Notes: generated by a model not told the origin, from the letters alone. Shown: positions 33,128 through 42,006, counted from the first letter of the stretch. The stretch: DNA of 64,000 nt from CBDFKU01 sp965248975 (GCA_965248975.1 CBDFKU010000017.1:1-64000), one strand, 5' to 3'. A program made the numbers and translations.

Positions 33128-33758
33128 ATCATTGGCCTATCGGGAGGCCGTATGGTTTTGGTCCCGTGCGTACAGGATGAAGGCCGTTGTGGATACCTTG
33201 TGGCGTGAAGGAGAGGGGAGTCTGCAAGCAGCTTATGACATGCTTGATGAAGCAGGATGGGACGAGAGAGGTCCAACCAAGAGTCTTCTGGGAATTCATG
33301 GCGGTATCGGTGCTAGCCCCGGTTATAAGGGGTACTGGCTGGGTGCTTTTGCCATAGCCTGTAATGTGGTCTGGCGATATGCCAAATTCGCAGGCAATAC
33401 AACCGTCGCCAATGCAGTTGAACCACTTTGCCATACTACCGCGCAGAGGATTCTGGACCTGCGGGTTCCGGCCTCCGGCATCTACGATGAGATTGACAAA
33501 GGTGGAAACATAGTGGAGAGGATGCATCCCGACATCGTGGGGTGGGTGTTCGACGCCTACGATTGGGATGATGAAGGTCAACGATATCTCTCCAGGGCAT
33601 GGGTACCAATAGCTGCCTCGATCATAGAATGGCTGGGTGAAGCCGTAGGTATATCCGAACCTTTCCAACCAGATTGGCGCAACGGGGCCAACGTGAGCTA
33701 CGAGAGCACTTTGATGTACTGGAAGGCCCTTGACATGTACATCGGTAACTTTGGATAG
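33128..33758 (+). CDS. Hypothetical protein, 5' end removed at the IS3 junction
   Basis: The frame enters from the IS3 end; the first in-frame ATG is at 33177. The visible 200 or so residues are rich in Trp, Tyr and Ala-rich helices (YKGYWLGAFAIACNVVWRYA, IVGWVFDAYDWDDEGQRYLS, ESTLMYWKALDMYIGNFG), as in alpha/alpha-toroid enzymes such as polysaccharide lyases or glycosidases, but I see no specific active-site motif. It ends 10 bp before the first tail-region gene. It is probably the C-terminal part of a larger virion-associated or cargo protein. Confidence 0.55.
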
Positions 33759-33768
33759 GAGGCCACTC

Positions 33769-33969
33769 GTGTTTTCATTCTTGATGACAGATACAGATCC
33801 CGGTCGTGCTGTGGCTCTCAGTGCAGCCGATGACGGCACAGATACGATCGTTACGGCGCTACGGGTTGCTGGTCAAATAGAGGGTTCTCTCGACGCAAGC
33901 CAGAAAGCTGCTATCTTGGCCGACATAGAAACAGCTCTGAGTGCCATCCGTACCCAAGTGGAGGTGTAG
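33769..33969 (+). CDS. Small phage protein (66 aa)
   Basis: A GTG start with GGAGG 6 bases upstream opens this frame (VFSFLMTDTDPGRAVALSAA). The product is helical and acidic, ending ALSAIRTQVEV. It is followed after 2 bp by the next gene. No family recognised. Confidence 0.55.
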   Translation: MFSFLMTDTDPGRAVALSAADDGTDTIVTALRVAGQIEGSLDASQKAAILADIETALSAIRTQVEV

Positions 33970-33971
33970 CG

Positions 33972-34394
33972 ATGCCCTGGGAAGTCGCCTACATAGACAA
34001 AGAAACGGACACCCCCCTGGCCGTGCACGTCCATTCCAATGGCAGCCTGGGGGTACGAAACGTCGATACAGACGCCTACTATTCCTTGACTGCAACTCAG
34101 ATGTCCAACATTTACAACACCGTTAGAGTCCTGATGGAATCCACCCTTCCAGGCCGGATAGCAGGTCTGGGCGGGTTGGTTCTCTCAGGCGGGAAATCTG
34201 ACATGCCTGTGGCAGGCCAGCCCGGGGGGGAAGAGCGGTTCTACATAGCCGCCGACGAAGGTAGCTGGTACAGGGACAACGGCTCGTCGTGGGAGCTGAT
34301 GTTTGGAGCAGATGCAGGGCAGGAAGAACCCTCACAGCGCTCCCTGGGGACAGGAAGCCAGAAAGCAGCTGCTGGGGATCATACTCACTACTAG
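33972..34394 (+). CDS. Phage structural protein with 'AAAGDHTHY' end
   Basis: The 140-residue protein begins MPWEVAYIDKETDTPLAVHV and ends SLGTGSQKAAAGDHTHY. The terminal SLG(T)G..KAAAGDH-H is a motif often seen at domain boundaries in tail-fibre or receptor-binding proteins; the centre (GGEERFYIAADEGSWYRDNGSSWELM) resembles the strand pattern before it. It is part of a tail/fibre block with the next two genes. Confidence 0.6.
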   Translation: MPWEVAYIDKETDTPLAVHVHSNGSLGVRNVDTDAYYSLTATQMSNIYNTVRVLMESTLPGRIAGLGGLVLSGGKSDMPVAGQPGGEERFYIAADEGSWYRDNGSSWELMFGADAGQEEPSQRSLGTGSQKAAAGDHTHY

Positions 34395-34408
34395 AAGGAG
34401 AGACGAAC

Positions 34409-35302
34409 ATGGGAATACCAATACTTACAAGCGAAGGGTTCGTGGGGCAGAGGTGGATAATAGACGACTACTTCCAGGCTGGGGAGACCCTACACGCGGG
34501 GGATTGCGTGTGCGTTATCGTTGACATAGCAGATCCACGAGTTAAGAAGCTCCACCTGGGACGCCCGGAGAGTAAGGTGATAGGGATCGTTCACACCCCT
34601 GCTGGCAAACAGGTAGGGGATGAAGTGGCGCAAGCAGGTAACTACGTTTCCATCGTAACCAAGGGGATAGCTAAGGCCCTGTCGGGAGGACAGATAAACA
34701 TCGGGGACCCGGTGATCCCTTCAGAGGATACGGGTACTGGTCCTGGTGGCAACTCCGTAGCCAGGGTTGCCCAATCCACTGCCAGCCAGACCGGGCCTGG
34801 GGACTCCCACGTTCATGGCTCCGGGGGTGTGAGCTCTAGTGGTAGCCACTCCCACTCGGGGTCTGGGAACACAGGATTGGAGTCGTCCCATAGCCACGGG
34901 GGGAGCGGCGACCATGAGCATGAGCTTGGCAGTGCTGGCTCTCCAAGCTCAGGCCACACTCCTTCGGGAACACGGTCGCTTAGCTTGCGGAGGAGCGGCA
35001 ATCCTGGATACGGCTTCGAGCTCTTCTGGGTAGGTGCCAACATGACTGAGGTCGCTCAGGGACTAAAGACTGGCGGGCAGATGGCTAGCCACAGTCATGG
35101 ATCAGCCGGCTCCCACAACCACACCTCGGGCAGCGTTGGAAGTGTTGGAAACCATTCCCACTCTGGAGCAGGATCCACAGGGGACGAATCCAGCCACAAG
35201 CACACCATCGACATCGACCGTGCCATCGTAGTGGGGAAGTGCCTTACTCCTGCCACGGGAGCCAATCAGGTAATAGACATCCTTGTGGATATCGCTGGCT
35301 AG
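34409..35302 (+). CDS. His-rich phage tail-fibre or decoration protein
   Basis: From ATG 34409 the product has 297 residues. The N-terminal 110 (DYFQAGETLHAGDCVCVIVD, IGIVHTPAGKQVGDEVAQAGNYVSIVTKGIAKA) resemble small capsid-decoration or DUF2190-like proteins. The centre is Gly/Ser/His-rich with many HSH, HEH and HNH triplets spaced about 9-20 residues; such repeats coordinate metal in intertwined tail-fibre trimers such as T4 gp12. GGAGAG precedes the start. Inference: a trimeric metal-stabilised fibre. Confidence 0.6.
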   Translation: MGIPILTSEGFVGQRWIIDDYFQAGETLHAGDCVCVIVDIADPRVKKLHLGRPESKVIGIVHTPAGKQVGDEVAQAGNYVSIVTKGIAKALSGGQINIGDPVIPSEDTGTGPGGNSVARVAQSTASQTGPGDSHVHGSGGVSSSGSHSHSGSGNTGLESSHSHGGSGDHEHELGSAGSPSSGHTPSGTRSLSLRRSGNPGYGFELFWVGANMTEVAQGLKTGGQMASHSHGSAGSHNHTSGSVGSVGNHSHSGAGSTGDESSHKHTIDIDRAIVVGKCLTPATGANQVIDILVDIAG

Positions 35303-35336
35303 GTCTGCCGGCGATTCGCAGGAAAGGAGTTGAAGA

Positions 35337-37493
35337 ATGTCCGACCGTAGCTTCTTCGTAAGTGCGCCTTTGATCGACCGCCCAGCCCCGGACCCACTAA
35401 TGGAGGGAAGGGTGTTCTGGGCTATTGATACCAAACAGATGTTTCAGGACGCCGGCGACGAGTGGACCACCCTGATCGAAACCAACGGCCCACCCGACGT
35501 AGTGTCGATGCGCACCCTAGGCCCCGCTCCCCTCCAAGCCGCTGCGGGGAACCATGTCCACTCCTATGCGATCCCAGCCCCGTCGGCCCAAGTTGGGGAC
35601 TACGTGGTAGTGGGGGCAGGGCCAGTGACGCCAGGGGCCAGCCACGGGATCATCTTCAAACGGGACTGGGACGAGGTGTTGGTCGATTGGGAGTACCAGT
35701 TCGTGGACCAGCACGGAGACACCATCACCGCCATTGACTCGGAGCTCGCCGTCATCGATCCGCCTATCTCCCGGATTGCCAAGATGACCCTGGAGGTCTC
35801 GGGGCTGATTTTCGACAGCGCGAGCTCGACCGTTGGGTACCGGGAACCCGGCGGAGTGTTGACAGTCGAAGCCAACGATGGCCTGGGCAACGTCACCGTC
35901 CACTCCCTCGACGTGCAGAGGTGTACCGTGGAGAGCTTGGACGACGACGAGAAGATACGGTCCAGTGGCCGGGTGCCCATCCCTGAAGCTCTGCGGTCCG
36001 TCCTCGCCGAGACTGGCGGACCCGACCAGTTCACCTTCTCCGTCTACGCAAGCGAGGCCGACCGGGACTCGGGCTCCGATCCCCTGGCGTCCATCGATGG
36101 CCTGGGTCTAGCACAGTGGAGCTACAACGACTTGTCAGACTGGAACCTCAGTTGGGAGATGGAGGAGAACAGCGACTGGCCTGACAACGCAGACCGAATC
36201 CAAGCTTTGATTACCCGACTGTACGAAGATCGGGATGAAGCCGAAGCCGACGCCGACGCCGAAGCCGAAGCCGACGCCAACTACTTCTACGAGTTGGTGA
36301 TGGACTGGTGGGAAACCCCACCGCCTGCCAACCAGGTCACCAGCCTGGTCTTCCAGGGCTCGGGCCTGGAAGAGGGCTCGGAGCCGGACTCCCCTCCTCA
36401 CTTCACAGATGTGTCCTGGAAGCTCCACTCCCTGGACCTGCCAGGCAGGGCCGTGGCGGACCAGCCCAGGGCCCGAACTCAGCAGGATACGCTGGGTATC
36501 AACGCCGACGGTACCGGGCTTGAGCTTAAGCTGGGAGCGGACATACCTCCCTGGCGGGAAGGGGCATTTGCCTTCGCCGGCACACCGGACCGGTACACCT
36601 TTGAAATCTATGCCAGCGAAGCAGCCAGGGACTGTGGCCTAGACCCCATAGCGTCGGTCAGCGGCACCGTCATCCACGATTGGGACGCTGAAGGCGCGGA
36701 GTTTGAAGTCCACATGTCTAGCGCGGACCCCGAGATAGGGACGGCGGTGCCGGAGGCTGTGGATGCCCTTGCCGACGACCGTAACTCCATCTCGTTGGAC
36801 TACTTCTACCAGGTGACCTTCCATTGGGACAAACCGGAATATTGGGCGCCTCCACCCAGAATTGACCTGGCGTTGGGGGAGACCCCTGGAACAGTGGTCG
36901 TCGATTGGGAACTGTCCCCTGGAGCTCCGGCCCGAGCCCACTACCGGGTAGGCGTTTTCCCGAAGCACCTGGGAGACCACGCCCATTCCAGAGTGCTGTG
37001 GCACCCCGACCCCTTCACCCCACCCAAGACCATCTGGGGCCTGCGGCCGGGCGTCACCTACACGGTGCGAGTCAGTACCAGGGTGAGGGTGTGGCAGAGC
37101 CCGGCGGAATTCAGCGATAAAACCTGGAAGGACATAACCATACCGGAGCCACCGGCGCTTTCACCGGCAGAGATGAGGGCTCCAAAGAACCTCCGGGCCG
37201 AGCCCGGTCCCGGTCGTAGGAAGCTGCGGGTGATCTGGGACAACCCCAGCGGCTTCGACGAGGATAGGGACAGCTACGAGCTCCAGTATCGGAAATGGGT
37301 GATAGACGCGGACACCGGGACGCAGGTTTCATATTCAGCATGGGTCTCGGTGGGCGTAACCGGCAGGGATGTGGTTCTGTCTGGTCTAGGGTCCTTCGAC
37401 CACCTGGTCAGGGTTCGACGGGTGCATGGGGGCGAGGAAGGCAACGAGCCGGAGTATGGCATCTACATCTACGTCACCGGAAGGCCAGGTTGA
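35337..37493 (+). CDS. Large phage structural protein with fibronectin-type repeats
   Basis: The 718-residue protein starts MSDRSFFVSAPLIDRPAPDP; the N-terminal VFWAIDTKQMFQD and LGPAPLQAAAGNHVHSY segments match fibre/baseplate-type domains. Two similar segments (DQFTFSVYASEADRDSGSDP and DRYTFEIYASEAARDCGLDP) show an internal duplication of about 300 residues. The C-terminal 220 residues (ALGETPGTVVVDWELSPG, GLRPGVTYTVRVSTRVRVW, APKNLRAEPGPGRRKLRVIWDNP) look like two fibronectin type III domains, common on virion surfaces. A short Glu/Ala/Asp repeat is at about residue 300-317. Confidence 0.7.
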   Translation: MSDRSFFVSAPLIDRPAPDPLMEGRVFWAIDTKQMFQDAGDEWTTLIETNGPPDVVSMRTLGPAPLQAAAGNHVHSYAIPAPSAQVGDYVVVGAGPVTPGASHGIIFKRDWDEVLVDWEYQFVDQHGDTITAIDSELAVIDPPISRIAKMTLEVSGLIFDSASSTVGYREPGGVLTVEANDGLGNVTVHSLDVQRCTVESLDDDEKIRSSGRVPIPEALRSVLAETGGPDQFTFSVYASEADRDSGSDPLASIDGLGLAQWSYNDLSDWNLSWEMEENSDWPDNADRIQALITRLYEDRDEAEADADAEAEADANYFYELVMDWWETPPPANQVTSLVFQGSGLEEGSEPDSPPHFTDVSWKLHSLDLPGRAVADQPRARTQQDTLGINADGTGLELKLGADIPPWREGAFAFAGTPDRYTFEIYASEAARDCGLDPIASVSGTVIHDWDAEGAEFEVHMSSADPEIGTAVPEAVDALADDRNSISLDYFYQVTFHWDKPEYWAPPPRIDLALGETPGTVVVDWELSPGAPARAHYRVGVFPKHLGDHAHSRVLWHPDPFTPPKTIWGLRPGVTYTVRVSTRVRVWQSPAEFSDKTWKDITIPEPPALSPAEMRAPKNLRAEPGPGRRKLRVIWDNPSGFDEDRDSYELQYRKWVIDADTGTQVSYSAWVSVGVTGRDVVLSGLGSFDHLVRVRRVHGGEEGNEPEYGIYIYVTGRPG

Positions 37494-37512
37494 CGGGGCC
37501 CCGTCTGCCTCG

Positions 37513-37614
37513 ATGGGTAACTCCCTTCCAGCGCAGAGCTCTAGAATTGCCTGCCCGTCCGAGTACCCCGCCCACGTTAAGAGATTTTCCTGGGACGGCG
37601 ATGAGGACGACTAG
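37513..37614 (+). CDS. Possible very small phage protein (33 aa)
   Basis: A 33-codon frame (MGNSLPAQSSRIACPSEYPA... ending FSWDGDEDD) fills most of the gap between two structural genes. It has no clear ribosome site. Listed because otherwise the gap of 166 bp would be unexplained. Confidence 0.25.
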   Translation: MGNSLPAQSSRIACPSEYPAHVKRFSWDGDEDD

Positions 37615-37659
37615 GGTCTCCGCCCCCAACACAACTTTGATAGGAGCCGGGATTCCCTG

Positions 37660-38118
37660 ATGCCGGTGCGACAGCGGGGCAATCTCAAGGATCTGGAGCG
37701 GAAGGTACGGCGTGGCCTAGGCCTGGGCCTACGGGACCTGACCCTGGAGGTCAAGACCCAGGTGCAGAAGGAGAATCCTGTGGACACGGGACGCTCCCGT
37801 AACGCCTGGACCTTCAGGTTCAACCCCGGCACCCTCAAGGGGATAGTGGGCAACAACGTCCGCTACATCCGCGCCGTGGCTCTGGGTGGAGTGATCCCCG
37901 CCCACACCATCCGTCCCCGGAGGAAGAAGGCTCTCAGGTTCCAGACTGGGGGCAAGACTGTATTCGCCACCAGAGCCAGGATACCCAGGAGACAGGTTCC
38001 CTCCACAGCCCGTGAAAAGCGGAACATAGGCTTTCACCAGAGGGGAGCGGAGAAAGCCATGAAGAGGGCCAGGGAGCTCCTGGTCCGAGGGATGAGGAAA
38101 GCGGGCGTGCCTATCTAG
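37660..38118 (+). CDS. HK97 gp10-like head-tail/tail-completion protein
   Basis: The 152-residue basic protein has the HK97 gp10 pattern: LTLEVKTQVQKENPVDTGRSRNAWTF (the 'PVDTG.LR.S' signature), then GTLKGIVGNNVRYIRAVALG and a C-terminal helix rich in Lys/Arg. Such proteins complete the neck or tail. It is the first gene of the conserved tail-assembly order seen here. Confidence 0.8.
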   Translation: MPVRQRGNLKDLERKVRRGLGLGLRDLTLEVKTQVQKENPVDTGRSRNAWTFRFNPGTLKGIVGNNVRYIRAVALGGVIPAHTIRPRRKKALRFQTGGKTVFATRARIPRRQVPSTAREKRNIGFHQRGAEKAMKRARELLVRGMRKAGVPI

Positions 38119-38149
38119 GGCCACGCATCACAGCAGAAGGGAAGCAACT

Positions 38150-38653
38150 ATGGGTCAGCTGGAAGCATTGCTCAACGGAGTCAATCATCTGGAGCCTGTG
38201 GACCTGTCTCCCTGGGGAGGACCCGCTGAGGTCCTGGTCCGTCCCCTGAGCAGCCCCGAGGCAGGGCGGGTAGACGCCATACGTCTGGGGAAGCTGAGGT
38301 CCCAGGTCCACCTGGAGGGAGCGCAGGCCCAGGCCAACCCCATCATAGAGGACATGGGGGCCTTCCTGGAGAAGCAGCGGGAGGCCAGAGCTTACGCCGT
38401 AGCTTGTGGCCTCTCCCATTCAGGAGACATCTGCACCCTGGAGCAGGTGAGTCAGATGCCGGCTCCCTGGATCGAAGCCCTGGCCACCACCATCCTCCGT
38501 ATCAGCGGGGTGGAGTACCAGGAGGAATCCTTTCGAGACCTACCAGGAGCACAGGCAGATGGTGGAGACATGGGGGATGGAGATGCTCCTACTAAGCCAG
38601 AGCGGGATACCGCCAGTCCTAAGCCAGCAGGAGTTGACTCCCCTTCAGCGTAG
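38150..38653 (+). CDS. Tail assembly chaperone, short (zero-frame) product
   Basis: The 167-residue product starts MGQLEALLNGVNHLEPVDLS and lies directly before the tape measure gene, the position of lambda gpG. Residues 1-128 look globular (EVLVRPLSSPEAGRVDAIRLGK, ARAYAVACGLSHSGDICTLEQVSQM). After TTT at 38531 the zero frame becomes low-complexity (GGDMGDGDAPTKPERDTASPKPAG), unlike a real domain, while the +1 frame becomes protein-like. This is the classic sign of a frameshifted two-product gene. Confidence 0.75.
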   Translation: MGQLEALLNGVNHLEPVDLSPWGGPAEVLVRPLSSPEAGRVDAIRLGKLRSQVHLEGAQAQANPIIEDMGAFLEKQREARAYAVACGLSHSGDICTLEQVSQMPAPWIEALATTILRISGVEYQEESFRDLPGAQADGGDMGDGDAPTKPERDTASPKPAGVDSPSA

Positions 38654-38726
38654 GGTGCTCCTAGAAGCATTGGCCTACCAGCACGAGCAGATGGAGCAAC
38701 GGCAGCGGGAAGCAATGAGGAGATAA
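38150..38726 (+). CDS. Tail assembly chaperone, long product by +1 frameshift (gpGT-like)
   Basis: Reading 38150-38533, slipping +1 at TCC-TTT-CGA so that TTC is decoded, and continuing GAG-ACC-TAC to TAA 38724-38726 gives a 191-residue protein. The added 63 residues (ETYQEHRQMVETWGMEMLLL ... LQRRVLLEALAYQHEQMEQR) are helical with coiled-coil character. Tail chaperone pairs of long-tailed phages are made this way in most siphoviruses; the long form binds the tape measure and tail tube proteins. The frameshift itself is inferred from sequence. Confidence 0.65.
38528..38536 (+). promoter_or_regulatory. Putative +1 programmed frameshift site TCC TTT CGA
   Basis: In zero frame the codons are TCC-TTT-CGA. 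tRNA-Phe can re-pair from UUU to UUC one base on, and CGA is often slowly decoded in bacteria. The same UCC-UUU-CGN core is the established +1 site of influenza A PA-X. The +1 frame is open for 63 codons downstream. Confidence 0.6.
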
Positions 38727-38736
38727 GGATAGACAG

Positions 38737-40410
38737 ATGACTAGCCGTCAGTACGCCCTGGAGATACCCATAGAGGGGAAGGACGAGATCAGCCGCGCCC
38801 TTCAGCAGGCCCAGCGGCAGGTGCAGCAGGCCAGCAGGTCCATGGACCGGGACCTCCAGAACGTGGAGCAATCCATTGGCGAGGCGGGGCGTGCCGCCGA
38901 GCAGGCGGGGCAGAAGATAGAGCGCTCCCTGTCCCGGGGTATGCAGAGGGCGGGTCAGTCCATGAGGACCGCTGGCCGTGCCATCTCTCAGACGGGCCAG
39001 TCCATGACCATGGGTCTGACCGTCCCCCTGGCCGCTGCTGGACTGGCCTTTGCCAAGTTCAACGATGTGGCGTCATCCCTTCAGGCGGAGGGCCAGTTCA
39101 GACGGAGCGCCGAGAGCATAGGAGCCAGCGCAGACCAGATGATGGTGGCCATCCGAGCTGCTACAGGGGGAATAGTGGATGATACGACCCTCCAGCAGGA
39201 GACGACCAAGGCAATGGCCATGGGGGTGGGCAAGGACATCACTCAAGTAAGCACCCTGTGGGCGCTGGCCCGTGTCCAGGCCAGGGAGCTGGGAGGTACT
39301 GCTGAGCAGGCGTTCCAGCGCATGGCCCAGGCCATTGCCCAGGGGTCTGCCGAGACCCTGAACAGCCAGGGGTTCACGCTGAGGAGTGAGCAGATATTCA
39401 GGGAGTATGCGGAGAGCATCGGCACCACAGGGGCGGAGCTGGACCAGGCTACCAGGAGTCAGCTGGTGCTCAACGCCGTTCTGGAGCAGGGAAGCCAGAA
39501 ACTCTCCCAGATGGACCTGGCGACCCTGGATGAGGCTGAGAGCCTACAGAAGATGACGGCGGAGCTTTCCAACACAACCGACTCGCTTCTTAGGAACCTG
39601 CTTCCCGTGATGCAGCAGGTCCTTGGAGCTTTCAACACCATGCCCGGTCCCATGAAGACCGCCACCTTGGCCCTTCTGGGCTTTGGGTTGGCGGCAGGTC
39701 CTGTGGCCAGCGCTATAGGCATCCTCACCTCGGGAATGGGGCTAGCCGTAAAGGGGCTAGCGGCCCTCTCCAAGGCCAACATAGTAGCTGCCGCCACCTC
39801 CCGCATCCTGGCGGCAGGTCTCCGGGGAGTGTTGGTAGCTTCAGGTATAGGGATTCTGATCGTTGCAATTGGTCTGCTGCTGGTCCACTGGGAGTTCGTC
39901 TGGGATGGGATCAAACGGATCACCTCATACGCTGTGGACTTCGTGAAGGACCACTGGGACAAGCTGCTGGTGTTCCTGGGGCCGGTAGGACTCATCATCG
40001 CAGGCATTCTCCAGGTGAGGAAGCACTGGGAGACCATCTGGGGTGGGATCAAGAAGGCCACGGCTACCCTGGTGAACCCCATCATCGACATCATCAACAA
40101 GCTGATAGGGGCCATCAACAAGCTCCCAGGGGTGAGCATCGGTAAGGTCGGAAAGATAGGCGGGGGAGACAACGGCGCTGTGACAATACCCATACCGGAA
40201 GCCCACCAGGGAGCCATCACCCGGCGCGCCGGCCTGGTCTCTGTGTTGGCGAACGAGGCCATCATCCCCCTCGGGCGGGCAGGTATGCCGGTAATGGGTA
40301 ATCGCATCATCAACGTGACCAACCACTTCCATGACATGACCATCCGGGAGGAGTCGGACATTGACTCTCTGGCCAACCGCATCCGGGGTTCCCTGGAGGG
40401 CGTCCGGTAA
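38737..40410 (+). CDS. Phage tape measure protein
   Basis: The 557-residue protein starts with long amphipathic helices (LQQAQRQVQQASRSMDRDLQ, SRGMQRAGQSMRTAGRAISQTGQSM), followed by a conserved 'FAKFNDVASSLQAEGQFRRSAESIGAS' region and hydrophobic helices (about residues 300-420, ATLALLGFGLAAGPVASAIG, ILIVAIGLLLVHW) expected to span the host membrane, and ends with a PIPEAHQGAITRRAGLVSVLANEAIIPL segment near the C terminus. At the usual 0.15 nm per residue the tail would be about 80 nm. Order chaperone, tape measure, distal tail is conserved. Confidence 0.9.
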   Translation: MTSRQYALEIPIEGKDEISRALQQAQRQVQQASRSMDRDLQNVEQSIGEAGRAAEQAGQKIERSLSRGMQRAGQSMRTAGRAISQTGQSMTMGLTVPLAAAGLAFAKFNDVASSLQAEGQFRRSAESIGASADQMMVAIRAATGGIVDDTTLQQETTKAMAMGVGKDITQVSTLWALARVQARELGGTAEQAFQRMAQAIAQGSAETLNSQGFTLRSEQIFREYAESIGTTGAELDQATRSQLVLNAVLEQGSQKLSQMDLATLDEAESLQKMTAELSNTTDSLLRNLLPVMQQVLGAFNTMPGPMKTATLALLGFGLAAGPVASAIGILTSGMGLAVKGLAALSKANIVAAATSRILAAGLRGVLVASGIGILIVAIGLLLVHWEFVWDGIKRITSYAVDFVKDHWDKLLVFLGPVGLIIAGILQVRKHWETIWGGIKKATATLVNPIIDIINKLIGAINKLPGVSIGKVGKIGGGDNGAVTIPIPEAHQGAITRRAGLVSVLANEAIIPLGRAGMPVMGNRIINVTNHFHDMTIREESDIDSLANRIRGSLEGVR

Positions 40411-41477
40411 TGGCCGTTACCACCCAGGTGAAAGTCCACGACGGGAGCAGCTGGAACACGGTCGCCAACACCAGCCGCATCAGGGTGCGCCGCAGGGTGG
40501 GAGCAGGTGAAGCCAGCTTCCGGGTGGAAGATGCATCCATAGCCCAGAGGGATCAGCTGCGCACCGGCAGGGAGTGTGAAGTCGTCATCACAGTAGATGA
40601 GACCAGGAAGGTCTTTGGAGGCTTCATAGATAGGCCGCGGATACAGGTGCAGTCCCCAGGCCACTTCAGCATATACCCCAGGGTGGTGGACCTCTCTCAT
40701 GGGGCGTCATGGCAACGCACCCTTCCACTACACGCGCCCCCGGAGACGAAGTACACCGACAACATCAAGGACTACTGGGGCATCCACTGGTATGAGGTTG
40801 ACAGGACCAGCGGCGGAGTGGTGGACCATCCATTGACCCATCCAGAGAAGTACAGCCCCGGATACGACAACCTGGCAAGCTTCACCAACGAGATTGTCCA
40901 ACGGTTCCTGCCAGACTGGGTGTGGTGGGTCGGCCACAATGGTACCGATGACGATGGCATACAGAAGAAGCTCTTTGTCCAGCCCAGGGGCTACAACGAC
41001 CTTACCGGATCGGTGACCATCACCGAGAGCGACATAGGCCCCAGGTTCGATATACAGCCCACAGTGGACCCAAGGAACTACATTACTGTGGTGGGGGATG
41101 ATAACCCCCAGGTGGATTCAAATTGGCCCCTTTACGCTACCGCAGAGGACTCCAACTCCCAATCTGCCTATGGACGGCGGGACATGGTGACCAAGGAAAG
41201 CGAGGTGGGCGATACCGAGGCCCTGAACAACATAGCTGTATCCATCCTGGAGCAGCGCAAGTTCGACCTGTGGCAGGGCAAGTTCAAGATCGACAACTGG
41301 ACGTTGGAGCCAGGGGACAAGGTGTCCCTGTACCTCCCCACCATCGGGGTCAACGACGGCGACGGCGGCGTGCCCTGGATACTGATGGAGGTGGAGGAGC
41401 AGATGAATCGGGGCACAGCCCAGAGGTGGGGGACCTTTGTGGAGCACAAGGACGCTGCCTTCTTCAGGGTGACCTAG
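40410..41477 (+). CDS. Phage distal tail/baseplate protein
   Basis: The 355-residue protein starts at an ATG that shares one base with the tape measure stop. It begins MAVTTQVKVHDGSSWNTVAN and has RVRRRVGAGEASFRVEDASI, VDETRKVFGGFIDRP-type strands, the layout of Dit or Tal-like tail-tip proteins (N-terminal ring domain, then a gp27/phage-D-like body). TITESDIGPRFDIQPTVDPRNYITVVGDD supports the tail-hub group. The exact role, distal tail or hub, is not decided. Confidence 0.65.
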   Translation: MAVTTQVKVHDGSSWNTVANTSRIRVRRRVGAGEASFRVEDASIAQRDQLRTGRECEVVITVDETRKVFGGFIDRPRIQVQSPGHFSIYPRVVDLSHGASWQRTLPLHAPPETKYTDNIKDYWGIHWYEVDRTSGGVVDHPLTHPEKYSPGYDNLASFTNEIVQRFLPDWVWWVGHNGTDDDGIQKKLFVQPRGYNDLTGSVTITESDIGPRFDIQPTVDPRNYITVVGDDNPQVDSNWPLYATAEDSNSQSAYGRRDMVTKESEVGDTEALNNIAVSILEQRKFDLWQGKFKIDNWTLEPGDKVSLYLPTIGVNDGDGGVPWILMEVEEQMNRGTAQRWGTFVEHKDAAFFRVT

Positions 41478-42005
41478 ATGCAAGAGCGGGACTTTGTAGA
41501 GCAGTTTGGGGAGCTGGCTGCCCGAGTCAAGAGAATTGAACGCTGGCAGGACCAGTGGCGCACCCGCAACAGAAAGGTGGCCAACCTTCGAGCAGATGAA
41601 ATCCTGGCCTCAGAGGGATATCTGGTGGCCACCGGGCGGGGTCTGTGCGCCAACCGGCATCAGCAGTACAGACCACCGAGGCAGACTTATCCTCCAGGGA
41701 GGACCGTTCTCAGAGCTATCGAGCCCGGCACCGAGTATCACAGCCTGCTCCCACTGTACTGGCGGTTGCCGGTGAAGAAACAGACCGTTGAAGCCGGCAT
41801 CAGGTTCATCTTTAGCGACGGGTCCATAATCGCCCGCCGCCACCGGGGTACACGCTGGGGTATACAGGAGACTCACCCGGAAGACGTGCTCTTCAACAAG
41901 GACGGGTTGACCTGCGTGAAGGTGGAGTTCATCGCCAACAATGTGGGGACGGCTAACTCCAGGCAGAGCTTGGGCATATTCAGATTTGAAGGCTGGCAGT
42001 TCTGA
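41478..42005 (+). CDS. Hypothetical phage tail-tip protein (175 aa)
   Basis: The ATG directly follows the previous stop. The product has an N-terminal coil (MQERDFVEQFGELAARVKRIER) and a beta-rich body (YHSLLPLYWRLPVKKQTVEA, LTCVKVEFIANNVGTANSRQ). Position after the distal tail gene suggests a baseplate or fibre protein. No family recognised. Confidence 0.6.
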   Translation: MQERDFVEQFGELAARVKRIERWQDQWRTRNRKVANLRADEILASEGYLVATGRGLCANRHQQYRPPRQTYPPGRTVLRAIEPGTEYHSLLPLYWRLPVKKQTVEAGIRFIFSDGSIIARRHRGTRWGIQETHPEDVLFNKDGLTCVKVEFIANNVGTANSRQSLGIFRFEGWQF

Positions 42006-42006
42006 C

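Noticed and set aside
36235..36280. GAAGCCGACGCC-type triplet repeat in the 718-aa phage protein
   Set aside because: It is a short in-frame Glu/Ala/Asp coding repeat, not a separate element.
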